Shown here: in pieces, positions 15,896-22,132 of the stretch | How positions within the stretch are numbered: position 1 is the stretch's first letter | How the letters are laid out: the number at the start of each line of letters is the position of its first letter | Source: UBA7672 sp031419455 | GTDB lineage: Bacteria > Pseudomonadota > Alphaproteobacteria > Caulobacterales > Hyphomonadaceae | Direction of reading: 5' to 3' | Assembly: GCA_031419455.1 (NCBI GenBank) | Contig: JANOKS010000063.1 | Coordinates: 1 to 22,132 of the forward strand | Length of the DNA: 22,132 nucleotides | Notes under the pieces: model-generated | Databases searched by the model: none | What the model saw: the letters and a program-made list of their open reading frames with translations, nothing else | What the model was told of the DNA's origin: nothing | Translations under genes and position numbers: made by a program

Positions 15896-16453
15896 TCAGT
15901 ATCCGTAAGCCACGGTCTGCGGAACGACGCGGGCGCGGGCGCCGTATTCGATCAGCACTGGGGTGCCGGCGGGCAAGGCGAAATCGCCGGCCTGCGCGAT
16001 CGAGACAAGTTCGCCCGAAGGAAGGCGGATGGTGTAGGCGTAACCCGGCTGTGCGCCGGTCGACTTGCCGATGGCGTTGCCGGCGAGGCCGCCGAGGACA
16101 GCGCCGCCGATGGCGCCGGCAGTGTTGGCCTTGCGGCCGCCGCCAATTTCAGAACCTGCAAGACCGCCCAGGGCCGCGCCGGCGAGCGTGCCGATCTTTG
16201 CAGACGAATTCGAACCTTCGATCGTTATCGGGCGGGCAGCGACGATCGTGCCCTCCTCGACGCGCGCGACGCGACCAACCTGGGAAGCATCATAGCTGTT
16301 GGCGCCGAGCCCGCTGGCGCACCCGGCCAGGGCGGTGGCGAGCACAGCGAACGCGATCGCGAAGGCCTTCTGGGGCTTGGCGATGACGGAGGGGCGGAAG
16401 GCGTCAAAGCGCGCGCGGGCGTCGGCTTCGGGGGCGTGGAAAATCGCGTCCAT
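15896..16453 (-). CDS. Glycine-zipper (17 kDa antigen-like) lipoprotein
   Basis: The 185-residue predicted lipoprotein has a long N-region (about 28 residues, ending in AKPQK), a hydrophobic core and the lipobox LAGC with Cys45. Residues about 86-135 form a glycine-zipper two-helix membrane domain (IGTLAGAALGGLAGSEIGGG, AGAIGGAVLGGLAGNAIG), as in the rickettsial 17 kDa surface antigen/SlyB group. A small beta-rich domain follows (YTIRLPSGELVSIAQ, GTPVLIEYGARARVVPQ). It is probably an outer-membrane lipoprotein linked to envelope integrity. The ATG at 16453 has GAGAG seven bases upstream. Its leader contains a GC-rich hairpin (16468-16494) and a GAAC-N7-GAAC motif at 16524-16538. Confidence 0.85.
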   Translation of the reverse strand: MDAIFHAPEADARARFDAFRPSVIAKPQKAFAIAFAVLATALAGCASGLGANSYDASQVGRVARVEEGTIVAARPITIEGSNSSAKIGTLAGAALGGLAGSEIGGGRKANTAGAIGGAVLGGLAGNAIGKSTGAQPGYAYTIRLPSGELVSIAQAGDFALPAGTPVLIEYGARARVVPQTVAYGY

Positions 16454-16467
16454 CTTAATCTCTCAAG

Positions 16468-16494
16468 GGGACGGCATCGGGGAGGCCCCGTCCC
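16468..16494 (-). promoter_or_regulatory. Leader hairpin upstream of the glycine-zipper gene
   Basis: GGGACGG at 16468-16474 pairs with CCGTCCC at 16488-16494, and the loop itself contains a smaller GGGG/CCCC-type pairing. On the - strand the structure ends about 14 bases before the ATG, close to the ribosome site. It could influence translation or mRNA stability. No known riboregulator is recognised. Confidence 0.35.
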
Positions 16495-16523
16495 TGCACA
16501 CACAAAACCTATCAGAAACGGCT

Positions 16524-16538
16524 GAACCGACGCTGAAC
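16524..16538. promoter_or_regulatory. Candidate LexA (SOS) box
   Basis: GAACCGACGCTGAAC is GAAC-N7-GAAC, i.e. GTTC-N7-GTTC on the minus strand. This is an exact match to the alphaproteobacterial LexA operator consensus. It lies about 70 bases upstream of the glycine-zipper lipoprotein start, in a non-coding spacer where an operator could sit. A pattern with eight fixed bases is expected by chance about once per 30-65 kb, so a fortuitous match is possible. Confidence 0.45.
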
Positions 16539-16650
16539 CCAATGGTTCGCATTCGTTGCTTATCGAAGGCAGGAATGTGTCAACTTCCGCGAAGAGGCCG
16601 TCGCATTCCCGTTCATCCGTATCCCGACATGGTTGGGAATGGAGACGCCT

Positions 16651-18003
16651 TCAGATGCGTTCAAGTCGTGCGATGAAGAAAGCATCGGCATTTAACGACG
16701 CGTTTCCACTTTCATCGCCGGGCGCGTCTTTCGCGCCACGCTGGAGGTGCGTCAGTGTGAGCACATCTCCCTGCATGGTTAACGAAGACTCAAACCCAGG
16801 CGTCTCGTGGGCGGCGATTGCAACGCGCCGCCACCCTCCTCCAGCGATCGCGCCGTCAATCACGTCGATACCTTCTTCAGGCGTCGGCGTGCAGACCGCG
16901 TATACGAGCAGGCCGCCCTGCCGGAGCATATCGTGGGCGGCGTCGACGAGCGCGCGCTGCACGGCGGGAAAGCGGACGAAGTCGCGCGGATCGCGGCGCC
17001 AGACGCCTTCCGGATGACGGCGGATGATGCCCAGCGCCGAACACGGCGCATCGAGCAGCACGGCGTCGAGCGGCTCGGCGGGGCGCCAGATGCGGGCGTC
17101 GGCTTCGACAATGTCCATCGGCAGGCGTGCGCGTTCTGCGTTCTGGCGCAAGCGGGTAATGCGCTGAGGTGAAAGATCGATTGCCGACAGCTTCGCGCCC
17201 ATGGCTGACAGCTGCATCGCCTTGCCGCCCGGCGCTGCGCAGAGGTCCGCCACAGCCTTGCCCTTCACGTCGCCGAGCAGGCGCGCTGGGAGCGCCGCCG
17301 TCGAATCCTGCACCCACCAGGCGCCCTCGGCATAGCCCGGCAGGTTTGCGATCGCGCCGCCGCCATGAAGCCGAAGTGAGCCGCCAGGGAGGATTTCAGC
17401 TTTGAGACGCTCCGCCCATATGGCGGCGTCCACGCCTGCCCTGAGTGTGAGATCAACAGGCGGCTCCTGAAGCTGGGCAAGCGCCATGTCGTCGGCGCGC
17501 CCTGCCCCAAGTGCGGATTTCAGTTTCGCCGCAAGCCAGTCGGGCCAGACCGAGGTCGCCGGAGCCTTGTCCCAGGCTTCGCGCTCGCGGGCGGCGCGTC
17601 GGAGCACTGCGTTGACAAGGCCGCCACCGCGGCGTGCTTCATGCCATTGGCGAGCGGCTTCGACCGTGGCCGAAACCGCGGCGTGATCGGCGACGCCAAG
17701 CATCCAGAGCTGGGCAGCGCCAACCCGCAGCAAAGCGCGCAGGGGCGGTTCGATGTCGGCCAGCGGCCGCTGCACCATGCCGCCGAGCGCCCAGTCGATC
17801 CGGCCGACACCGCGCAGCGCCGCGCCCGCCATTGCCCGGGCAAATCCGCGGTCAGCGCCTTCAAGCCGGCTGAAGGCGCGGCTCGCATCCATCGCGGTGT
17901 CGAAATCCACCTTCCCATCCATGGACGCCAGGACGAGTTCGCCTGCAGCGAGACGGCTCTGCCAGCCGGCGGATTTGGAGGTTTGGACGGATGGAGGCGA
18001 CAT
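16651..18003 (-). CDS. rsmB: 16S rRNA (cytosine-967-C5)-methyltransferase RsmB family
   Basis: The 450-residue protein has a NusB-like N-terminal RNA-binding domain (about 12-145: AALRGVGRIDWALGGMVQRP, LLRVGAAQLWMLGV, GGGLVNAVLRR). The Rossmann methyltransferase domain follows. The SAM-binding motif is DLCAAPGGKAMQL (253-265). The two RsmB/Nop2 cysteines are present: Cys321 in DAPCSALG and Cys371 in VYAVCTPTPEEG, the latter being the catalytic nucleophile position. The product should methylate C967 of 16S rRNA in the decoding centre. The ATG at 18003 has only a weak ribosome site; a later in-frame start would cut into the NusB-like domain. It lies 64 bases after the ChrR-like gene. Confidence 0.93.
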   Translation of the reverse strand: MSPPSVQTSKSAGWQSRLAAGELVLASMDGKVDFDTAMDASRAFSRLEGADRGFARAMAGAALRGVGRIDWALGGMVQRPLADIEPPLRALLRVGAAQLWMLGVADHAAVSATVEAARQWHEARRGGGLVNAVLRRAAREREAWDKAPATSVWPDWLAAKLKSALGAGRADDMALAQLQEPPVDLTLRAGVDAAIWAERLKAEILPGGSLRLHGGGAIANLPGYAEGAWWVQDSTAALPARLLGDVKGKAVADLCAAPGGKAMQLSAMGAKLSAIDLSPQRITRLRQNAERARLPMDIVEADARIWRPAEPLDAVLLDAPCSALGIIRRHPEGVWRRDPRDFVRFPAVQRALVDAAHDMLRQGGLLVYAVCTPTPEEGIDVIDGAIAGGGWRRVAIAAHETPGFESSLTMQGDVLTLTHLQRGAKDAPGDESGNASLNADAFFIARLERI

Positions 18004-18067
18004 CCGCGGCTGTTAGCGGGTCAGCGTGAAACTGTCACGCACGACGCCCGCCCAGCGTTCCGCAGAA

Positions 18068-18712
18068 CTACAACCGGAACAGCGTCTGCAGCGCGCCGAG
18101 CAGGCCCTCGAACTTCAGTCCGGCATCGGTGACCGCCAAGGCAAAGGCAGGACCATCGTCAAGCGCCTTGGGCTCATGACGGATCGTGGCGTCCCTGACC
18201 GAGAAGTCGCCCGGGCCATAGACGGCGCCGCTATCCATATACTCGCCATGAATGCACAGGGTCAGCTCACGGCCCTTGTGCGTATGCCGGGGCACCGTCA
18301 TGCCGGGGGCGAGCCGGATGATCTCTGCCTTCACGGTGCCGGGCGAGCCGAGGTCGAGGCTGCGAATACCCAGCCCGATCGTCTTCCATGACGTCCGACG
18401 TTCGGCTGCAAGGATCGCTTCGCGCAGCCGCTCCGGCACCCCGGCAAGCTCCGGGTAAACCATCTGGCCGGGATCCGGCGAACCACCCCGATCGATCGCC
18501 GTGAACGTCATCGCGAGCGCATCGGCGGACAACTCCGCCGGGGTCTCCACTTCGAGTGCGACGCCGGAAATGACCTCGCCCTCCATCTCGGAAATTCCCC
18601 TCATTTTCATGAGGACATCGACGAACAGGTCAAGCGCAGGCTCCGCCCGTCCGGAAGCCAGCGTGGCCCGGGTGGCGTCGTCCAGTTCAGCTTGCTGCGT
18701 TACCTTGATCAT
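18068..18712 (-). CDS. ChrR-like cupin anti-sigma protein lacking N-terminal zinc ligands
   Basis: The 214-residue protein follows an ECF sigma gene, the place of the ChrR anti-sigma factor. The C-terminal cupin domain is typical of ChrR, with metal ligands His143, His145, Glu149 and His179 in VPRHTHKGRELTLCIHGEY and DATIRHEP. The N-terminal region (about 10-55) can be aligned by pattern with the ChrR zinc-binding anti-sigma domain (TLASG, then a long helix, then GVALE). However, residues 1-142 contain no histidine or cysteine, so the usual H...HxxxCxxC zinc site is absent. It may still bind the sigma factor without zinc, may have lost binding, or may be a cupin of another function. The ATG at 18712 directly follows GGAG; a candidate promoter lies in the 72-base gap before it. 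Confidence 0.8.
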   Translation of the reverse strand: MIKVTQQAELDDATRATLASGRAEPALDLFVDVLMKMRGISEMEGEVISGVALEVETPAELSADALAMTFTAIDRGGSPDPGQMVYPELAGVPERLREAILAAERRTSWKTIGLGIRSLDLGSPGTVKAEIIRLAPGMTVPRHTHKGRELTLCIHGEYMDSGAVYGPGDFSVRDATIRHEPKALDDGPAFALAVTDAGLKFEGLLGALQTLFRL

Positions 18713-18745
18713 CTCCGGATCCGTCAGACATACCCCGTCCAGCGA

Positions 18746-18775
18746 ATGATACGCGCCCGTTTCCCCAGCGGATCA
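18746..18775 (-). promoter_or_regulatory. Candidate promoter between the sigma and anti-sigma genes
   Basis: On the - strand TGATCC (18775-18770) is followed by an 18-base spacer and TATCAT (18751-18746). TGATCC is the -35 element I recall for RpoE/ChrR-type (ECF11) sigma factors, and the spacing is suitable. The -10 also resembles the housekeeping TATAAT. It would give a leader of roughly 30 bases for the cupin gene. Confidence 0.4.
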
Positions 18776-18784
18776 TGTCGCCTG

Positions 18785-19393
18785 TCAGTCATCGCCCAGC
18801 CGTACTTTCATCTTCGCGAACGCCAGACGTATTCTCGATTTCACGGTCCCGAGCGGCGCGCCCAGCCGGGCCGCAATCTCGCTGTGGGACAACCCCTCGT
18901 AAAACGCCAGTTTTAACAGGAGAACCTGTTCTTCCGGCAAGTCCTTCATGGCGGCGCGCACCCTCGCCTCGGTTTCCATGGTTTCGATGCGGGCATCCGG
19001 CGCCTCCACGCCGGAGGGGAGGATCATTTCCTCCTGCGGATCGAGGTCGGGCCGCTTGGACCGCCGGAACAGGTCGATGCGGCGGTTTCGCGCGATGCGG
19101 AAGATCCAGGTCGAGACCGACGCCTGCGTGCGGTCGAACAGCCCGGCCTTGCGCCAGACGGTCACCATCACGTCCTGCGCGATCTCCTCGGCCAGCGCAC
19201 TGTCTGCGCCAAGACGCAGCAGGTAGGATTTCACGCGGGGGGCATAATAGGCGAAAAGCTCAGCAAACGCGTCGCGATCCTGCCGCTGAGCCACCGCTAC
19301 CAGCAGGTCCGCAAAGCGTATGCGTTCGGCATCGCCGAGCGTTTCGCCAGCTGGCTTGCTGTTGCTTTTGCCGCCCATCCCATCCGGTCGCAT
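18785..19393 (-). CDS. ECF RNA polymerase sigma factor, RpoE/ChrR-associated type
   Basis: The 202-residue group 4 sigma factor has region 2 at about 42-110 (FAELFAYYAPRVKSYLLRLG, EEIAQDVMVTVWRKAGLFD, STWIFRIARNRRIDLFRR) and region 4 at about 143-200. Its helix-turn-helix is YEGLSHSEIAARLGAPLGTVKSRIRLAFAKMK. The linker is acidic and Pro-rich. The cupin partner downstream suggests the singlet-oxygen/peroxide response group related to Rhodobacter RpoE-ChrR. I take the ATG at 19393; the frame is open to 19576 but overlaps the upstream gene there, and an ATG at 19378 is an alternative. The gap to the anti-sigma gene is 72 bases, longer than the usual tight coupling. Confidence 0.93.
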   Translation of the reverse strand: MRPDGMGGKSNSKPAGETLGDAERIRFADLLVAVAQRQDRDAFAELFAYYAPRVKSYLLRLGADSALAEEIAQDVMVTVWRKAGLFDRTQASVSTWIFRIARNRRIDLFRRSKRPDLDPQEEMILPSGVEAPDARIETMETEARVRAAMKDLPEEQVLLLKLAFYEGLSHSEIAARLGAPLGTVKSRIRLAFAKMKVRLGDD

Positions 19394-19463
19394 GGTATCG
19401 CCAGCCGCAGGCTGATCTCGCGGCCCCCGCTTGTAGGCACGCTGCGCACCGAACGTGAAGGGA

Positions 19464-19982
19464 CTAGCTGGACTGATCGACGCCGCCGAATGACGCGCCA
19501 TCGCCTTCCTCGTCGACGATGACCACGCCCGGATTGTGGGGATCTGGGTGTTCGGCGCCCTTCTGGTCGGGACCAAACAGGTCGAGCTGGTTCGCGTCGC
19601 GCGCCTTGGCCTTCCGCTTTGCCTTCATGCCGGGCTTGGTGAAGTAGAGATCGTCGGTGTGATCCTCGGCCGCGGAAGCTTGCCGCTTTCCCGCCTTCGT
19701 CTTTTTCGGTTTGGCCCCGCCTGCGCGGTCGGGCTTCCAGTAGGAGACCGCGATCACGGGCTGGCCTTTCGCGTCCTCGTAGAGCTGAACGAAGCCCCGC
19801 GCGACACCCGCCTCGGCCTTGCCCTGGACTTCCTCGCGCTCGGCAGGTTGCGGACGCACCCAGTCGATGACCAGCGTCACCGGACCGTTCGCCAGCTCAC
19901 GCGCCTCGCCCACCGTGCGCGCTCCGCCCTCGGCGTCGAGCGCTTCACGAGCATTGGCGGCGATGGGATATTGCAGGGGCAT
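19464..19982 (-). CDS. Hypothetical basic protein with a QLDLF clamp-binding-type motif
   Basis: I do not recognise a family for this 172-residue protein. Residues 1-82 look like a small alpha/beta domain (ANAREALDAEGG, VTLVIDWVRPQP, GFVQLYEDAKGQPVIAVSYW). Residues 85-130 are Lys/Arg/Ala-rich and probably disordered (KPKKTKAGKR, KAKRKAKARDA). At 132-136 the sequence QLDLF exactly matches the bacterial beta sliding-clamp binding consensus QL(S/D)LF. The tail is acidic. The gene starts 13 bases after the mmcB stop codon, so the two are probably one transcript. A DNA-associated accessory role is a reasonable inference, not shown. No strong ribosome site precedes the ATG at 19982, which fits translational coupling. 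Confidence 0.75.
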   Translation of the reverse strand: MPLQYPIAANAREALDAEGGARTVGEARELANGPVTLVIDWVRPQPAEREEVQGKAEAGVARGFVQLYEDAKGQPVIAVSYWKPDRAGGAKPKKTKAGKRQASAAEDHTDDLYFTKPGMKAKRKAKARDANQLDLFGPDQKGAEHPDPHNPGVVIVDEEGDGASFGGVDQSS

Positions 19983-19995
19983 GGGCGATTCCGAC

Positions 19996-20493
19996 CTAGT
20001 CGATTGCGGGCTCGGCCGCAGCCGGCGCGACTTCGCCCACACGCATGAGCCGTGCCGCCGCCAGACGCGCAAACGACAGTGTTACCGCCTTGCGCCGCGC
20101 GCCGGAAAGCGGCGAGGCTTCGCATTCCCGCAACACTGCGCCGCCAAACCCGTCGCACACCATGAGACCGACCTCGGAGGGAATACGGTCCTTCGGGAAG
20201 TCGCAGTCGATGGCGAAATAGAACCGGTCGCAATAGGGCGCGTACTCGGGCCATTTCTGGTCGACCCGGAAATCCTGCAGGCAGGACTTCACCTCGACGA
20301 TCACTATCTCGCCTCTTGGACCAACCGCCATCACGTCGGCGCGGCGGCCATTCGCCAGTGTCACTTCCAACAGCGAGGCCAGTCCCAGCTCGCCAAACAT
20401 GCGCTGCACGCCGCGAACGATTTCCGCGGCCCGTCCGGCTGGAACCAGATCACCGAAAGGTTGTGAAACCGGCGAGGCTGCGACTGCCGACAT
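19996..20493 (-). CDS. mmcB: MmcB family DNA repair protein
   Basis: The 165-residue protein belongs to the MmcB family (formerly DUF1052), a putative PD-(D/E)XK-type nuclease. In Caulobacter it is reported as an SOS-regulated gene needed for mitomycin C resistance. Core motifs are visible: Glu43, GRRADVMAVGPRGEIVIVEVKS (Asp53, Glu67, Lys69), DFRVDQKWPEYAPYCDRFYFAID, and GLMVCDGFGGAVLRE with the C-terminal RRKAVTLSFARLAAARL. The ATG at 20493 is preceded by AGGAACGGGG; the frame is open further up but overlaps the divergent spacer. A GTTC-N7-GTAC element lies directly upstream. It heads the minus-strand run. Confidence 0.9.
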   Translation of the reverse strand: MSAVAASPVSQPFGDLVPAGRAAEIVRGVQRMFGELGLASLLEVTLANGRRADVMAVGPRGEIVIVEVKSCLQDFRVDQKWPEYAPYCDRFYFAIDCDFPKDRIPSEVGLMVCDGFGGAVLRECEASPLSGARRKAVTLSFARLAAARLMRVGEVAPAAAEPAID

Positions 20494-20500
20494 GAACCCC

Positions 20501-20515
20501 GTTCCTGATACGTAC
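20501..20515. promoter_or_regulatory. Possible degenerate LexA box upstream of mmcB
   Basis: GTTCCTGATACGTAC is GTTC-N7-GTAC, one base away from the alphaproteobacterial LexA consensus GTTC-N7-GTTC. It sits 8-22 bases upstream of the mmcB start, where LexA could block transcription or early elongation. SOS control of mmcB homologues makes the site plausible, but the mismatch and short motif leave real doubt. Confidence 0.3.
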
Positions 20516-20632
20516 CGGTTTATGGCGCCGCGTGGCGAAGAGGGCAAACGCGAATTGACGAATGAGCTGAATTGGCCGCTGCTGTCGCAAACAGAACCGG
20601 CCACAAGCAGAAAACACCGGGGGGAGAACGGC

Positions 20633-22021
20633 ATGAGCGAAGCGAGCGCAGCAGCGCCCGGCGACAGCGCGACGTTTCGCAAGATCGCTTGGCGCATCGT
20701 TCCCCTGCTCTTCCTTGGCTACATCGTCGCCTTCCTCGACCGTGTGAATGTCGGCTTCGCCAAGCTGCAGATGGCGTCCGATCTCGGATTCTCCGACGCC
20801 ATCTACGGCTTCGGCGCGGGCATCTTCTTCATCGGCTATTTCGTCTTCGAGGTGCCGAGCAACCTCATCCTCCGGAAGGTCGGCGCGCGAATCTGGATGG
20901 CGCGCATCATGATCACGTGGGGGATCATCTCGAGTCTCTTCATGTTCACCGGCATGGTGCAGTGGGGGCCTGTCTCGGCCGCGTTCGGCTGCACCGACGA
21001 ACAGTTCACCTTCTACGTGCTTCGCTTCCTGCTGGGCGCGGCGGAGGCGGGCTTCTTTCCCGGCGTGATTCTCTACCTGACCTTCTGGTTCCCGGCCCAG
21101 CGGCGGGCGCAGATGGTGGCGTGGTTCATGACCGGCATCGCCATTTCCAACATCGTCGGCTCACCCGTCTCCGGCGCCATCCTGCAATACATGGACGGCG
21201 CAAACGGCATGCGCGGCTGGCAGTGGCTGTTCTTGCTGGAGGGCATCCCGTCGGTGGCCATGGGCGTCGTATTTTTCCTCCTGCTGGTCGACAGTCCGGC
21301 CAAGGCAAAATGGCTCAGCGATGCGGAGCGCGACCTCGTATTGCGGCGGCTTGCCGAGGAGGCGGCTGCGAAAGGCGGCGCCGGCGAGCGCCATGGCATC
21401 GCGCAAGTCTTCGCCGACTGGCGCATCTGGGCGTTCGGCGTCGTCTACTTCACTGGCGCGCTGTGCCTCTACACGACGAACTTCTGGATGCCGACGCTGA
21501 TCTCGGAGTTCGGGATTCCGTCGTCCAACTTCCTGCAGATCGGCCTTCTCAGCATGATTCCGTGGGGCATCACCGCCATCGTGCAAGTTCTGTGGGCCTG
21601 GAATTCCGACCGCACGGGCGAGCGGCGCTGGCATACGGCCGGCGGCTTCGCCATGTGCGTCGCCGGCATGACCATGCTGGCTGTGATCGACGGCTCACCC
21701 GTGCTGCAGATGGCCGCGCTGACGCTGGTGACGTGCGGCGCGCTTTGCTGGGTCGTCGCCTTCTGGTCGATCCCGACATCTTTCCTGTCGGGCGCCGCCG
21801 CAGCGGCAGGGATCGCCTGGATCAACGCCGTCGGCAATCTCGGCGGGCATTTCGGCCCCGACCTGATCGGGCGCATCCGGGATGCCAATGGCGGCAACGC
21901 CGATGCAGCCTTCCTGACTCTCGCCGGCGCTGCAGCATTCGGCGGCGTGCTGATCCTCGTCGCGACGATGAAGAAGCCCGCAATCGCGGCGGCTAGCACT
22001 ACAGTTGCAGTCTTGTCTTGA
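20633..22021 (+). CDS. MFS transporter, anion:cation symporter-like
   Basis: The 462-residue membrane protein has about twelve hydrophobic segments and an N-terminal signature FLGYIVAFLDRVNVGFAKLQM typical of the anion:cation symporter branch of the major facilitator superfamily. Further marks are FEVPSNLILRKVGARIWMARIMITWG and LRFLLGAAEAGFFPGVILYLTFWFP. Homologues import organic anions such as sugar acids or aromatic acids with protons; the substrate here cannot be told. The ATG at 20633 has GGGGGAG six bases upstream. It is divergent from mmcB. After the last membrane helix the final residues (STTVAVLS) are encoded by DNA that is also the 3' end of a transposase-like frame on the other strand, so the C-terminus may have been replaced by an insertion. 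Confidence 0.9.
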   Translation: MSEASAAAPGDSATFRKIAWRIVPLLFLGYIVAFLDRVNVGFAKLQMASDLGFSDAIYGFGAGIFFIGYFVFEVPSNLILRKVGARIWMARIMITWGIISSLFMFTGMVQWGPVSAAFGCTDEQFTFYVLRFLLGAAEAGFFPGVILYLTFWFPAQRRAQMVAWFMTGIAISNIVGSPVSGAILQYMDGANGMRGWQWLFLLEGIPSVAMGVVFFLLLVDSPAKAKWLSDAERDLVLRRLAEEAAAKGGAGERHGIAQVFADWRIWAFGVVYFTGALCLYTTNFWMPTLISEFGIPSSNFLQIGLLSMIPWGITAIVQVLWAWNSDRTGERRWHTAGGFAMCVAGMTMLAVIDGSPVLQMAALTLVTCGALCWVVAFWSIPTSFLSGAAAAAGIAWINAVGNLGGHFGPDLIGRIRDANGGNADAAFLTLAGAAAFGGVLILVATMKKPAIAAASTTVAVLS

Positions 22022-22132
22022 TGTGGGCTTGTCGGGCTGCGGCTTGATGGGCGCGTCGCCAGGCTGACCATGCGATGATGTGGGCAGGTTCGATGCGGCG
22101 ATGCGCGAGGCGCGTTGCGATGCGACGGATTT
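21999..22132 (-). mobile_element. 3' end of a transposase-like gene (partial, cut by window edge)
   Basis: From 22130 down to a TAG at 22001-21999, the minus strand encodes 43 residues. They begin IRRIATRLAHRRIEPAHIIA, continue WSAWRRAHQAAARQAHIK and end TRLQL. The pattern HIIAWS-WRR-HQA-A is typical of the C-terminus of some DDE transposases of bacterial insertion sequences. I cannot assign the family safely. The frame overlaps the last 23 bases of the MFS gene, so the element boundary should lie at or before about 21999. No terminal inverted repeat can be identified with only one end in view. Confidence 0.6.

Noticed and set aside
18024..18040. Hairpin GCGTGA-AACTG-TCACGC between the ChrR-like gene and rsmB
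   Set aside because: The stem is only six pairs and no U-run follows on the minus strand, so a terminator call is not supported.

Overview
The window looks like a chromosomal segment of a high-GC alphaproteobacterium, most likely from the Caulobacterales/Hyphomonadaceae. This is inferred from the mix of genes: truB-rpsO-pnp, mmcB, an ECF sigma factor with a ChrR-type cupin partner, rpe-heparinase-purH, and the beta-helix/diheme cytochrome pair whose family was named after a Hyphomonas protein. GC-rich hairpin repeats lie between genes. No rRNA, tRNA, CRISPR array or prophage is visible.

Region by region: 1-473 has no credible gene but holds two long inverted repeats. 474-4073 (+) is the conserved translation/RNA-decay block truB, rpsO, pnp, with a hairpin before pnp and a GAAA-loop hairpin after it that can serve both converging strands. 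4195-7774 (-) encodes four exported proteins: a small UrcA-like protein, a diheme c-type cytochrome lipoprotein, a parallel beta-helix lipoprotein and an RcnB-like protein. 8180-8812 (+) is a solitary VWA-domain protein, separated from purH by a heptanucleotide repeat with inverted arms.

8925-20493 (-) is a long run on one strand. In transcription order it holds mmcB, a short basic protein with a sliding-clamp-type QLDLF motif, an ECF sigma factor, a ChrR-like cupin anti-sigma protein, rsmB, a glycine-zipper lipoprotein, rpe, a heparinase II/III-like protein, a membrane-bound NDP-sugar dehydratase, a DUF5063-like protein, a 92-residue hypothetical and purH. 20633-22021 (+) is an MFS transporter of the anion:cation symporter type. 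Its last codons overlap the 3' end of a transposase-like frame that runs out of the window.

The most interesting part is 18.0-20.5 kb. A DNA-repair nuclease gene (mmcB) is followed 13 nt later by an unrecognised protein carrying an exact beta-clamp consensus motif. Next come an ECF sigma factor and a ChrR-like protein that keeps the cupin metal ligands but has none of the His/Cys zinc ligands expected in its anti-sigma domain. A perfect alphaproteobacterial SOS-box pattern (GAAC-N7-GAAC) lies upstream of the glycine-zipper lipoprotein, and a one-mismatch version lies directly upstream of mmcB. All functional assignments come from reading the translations; no database search was run.
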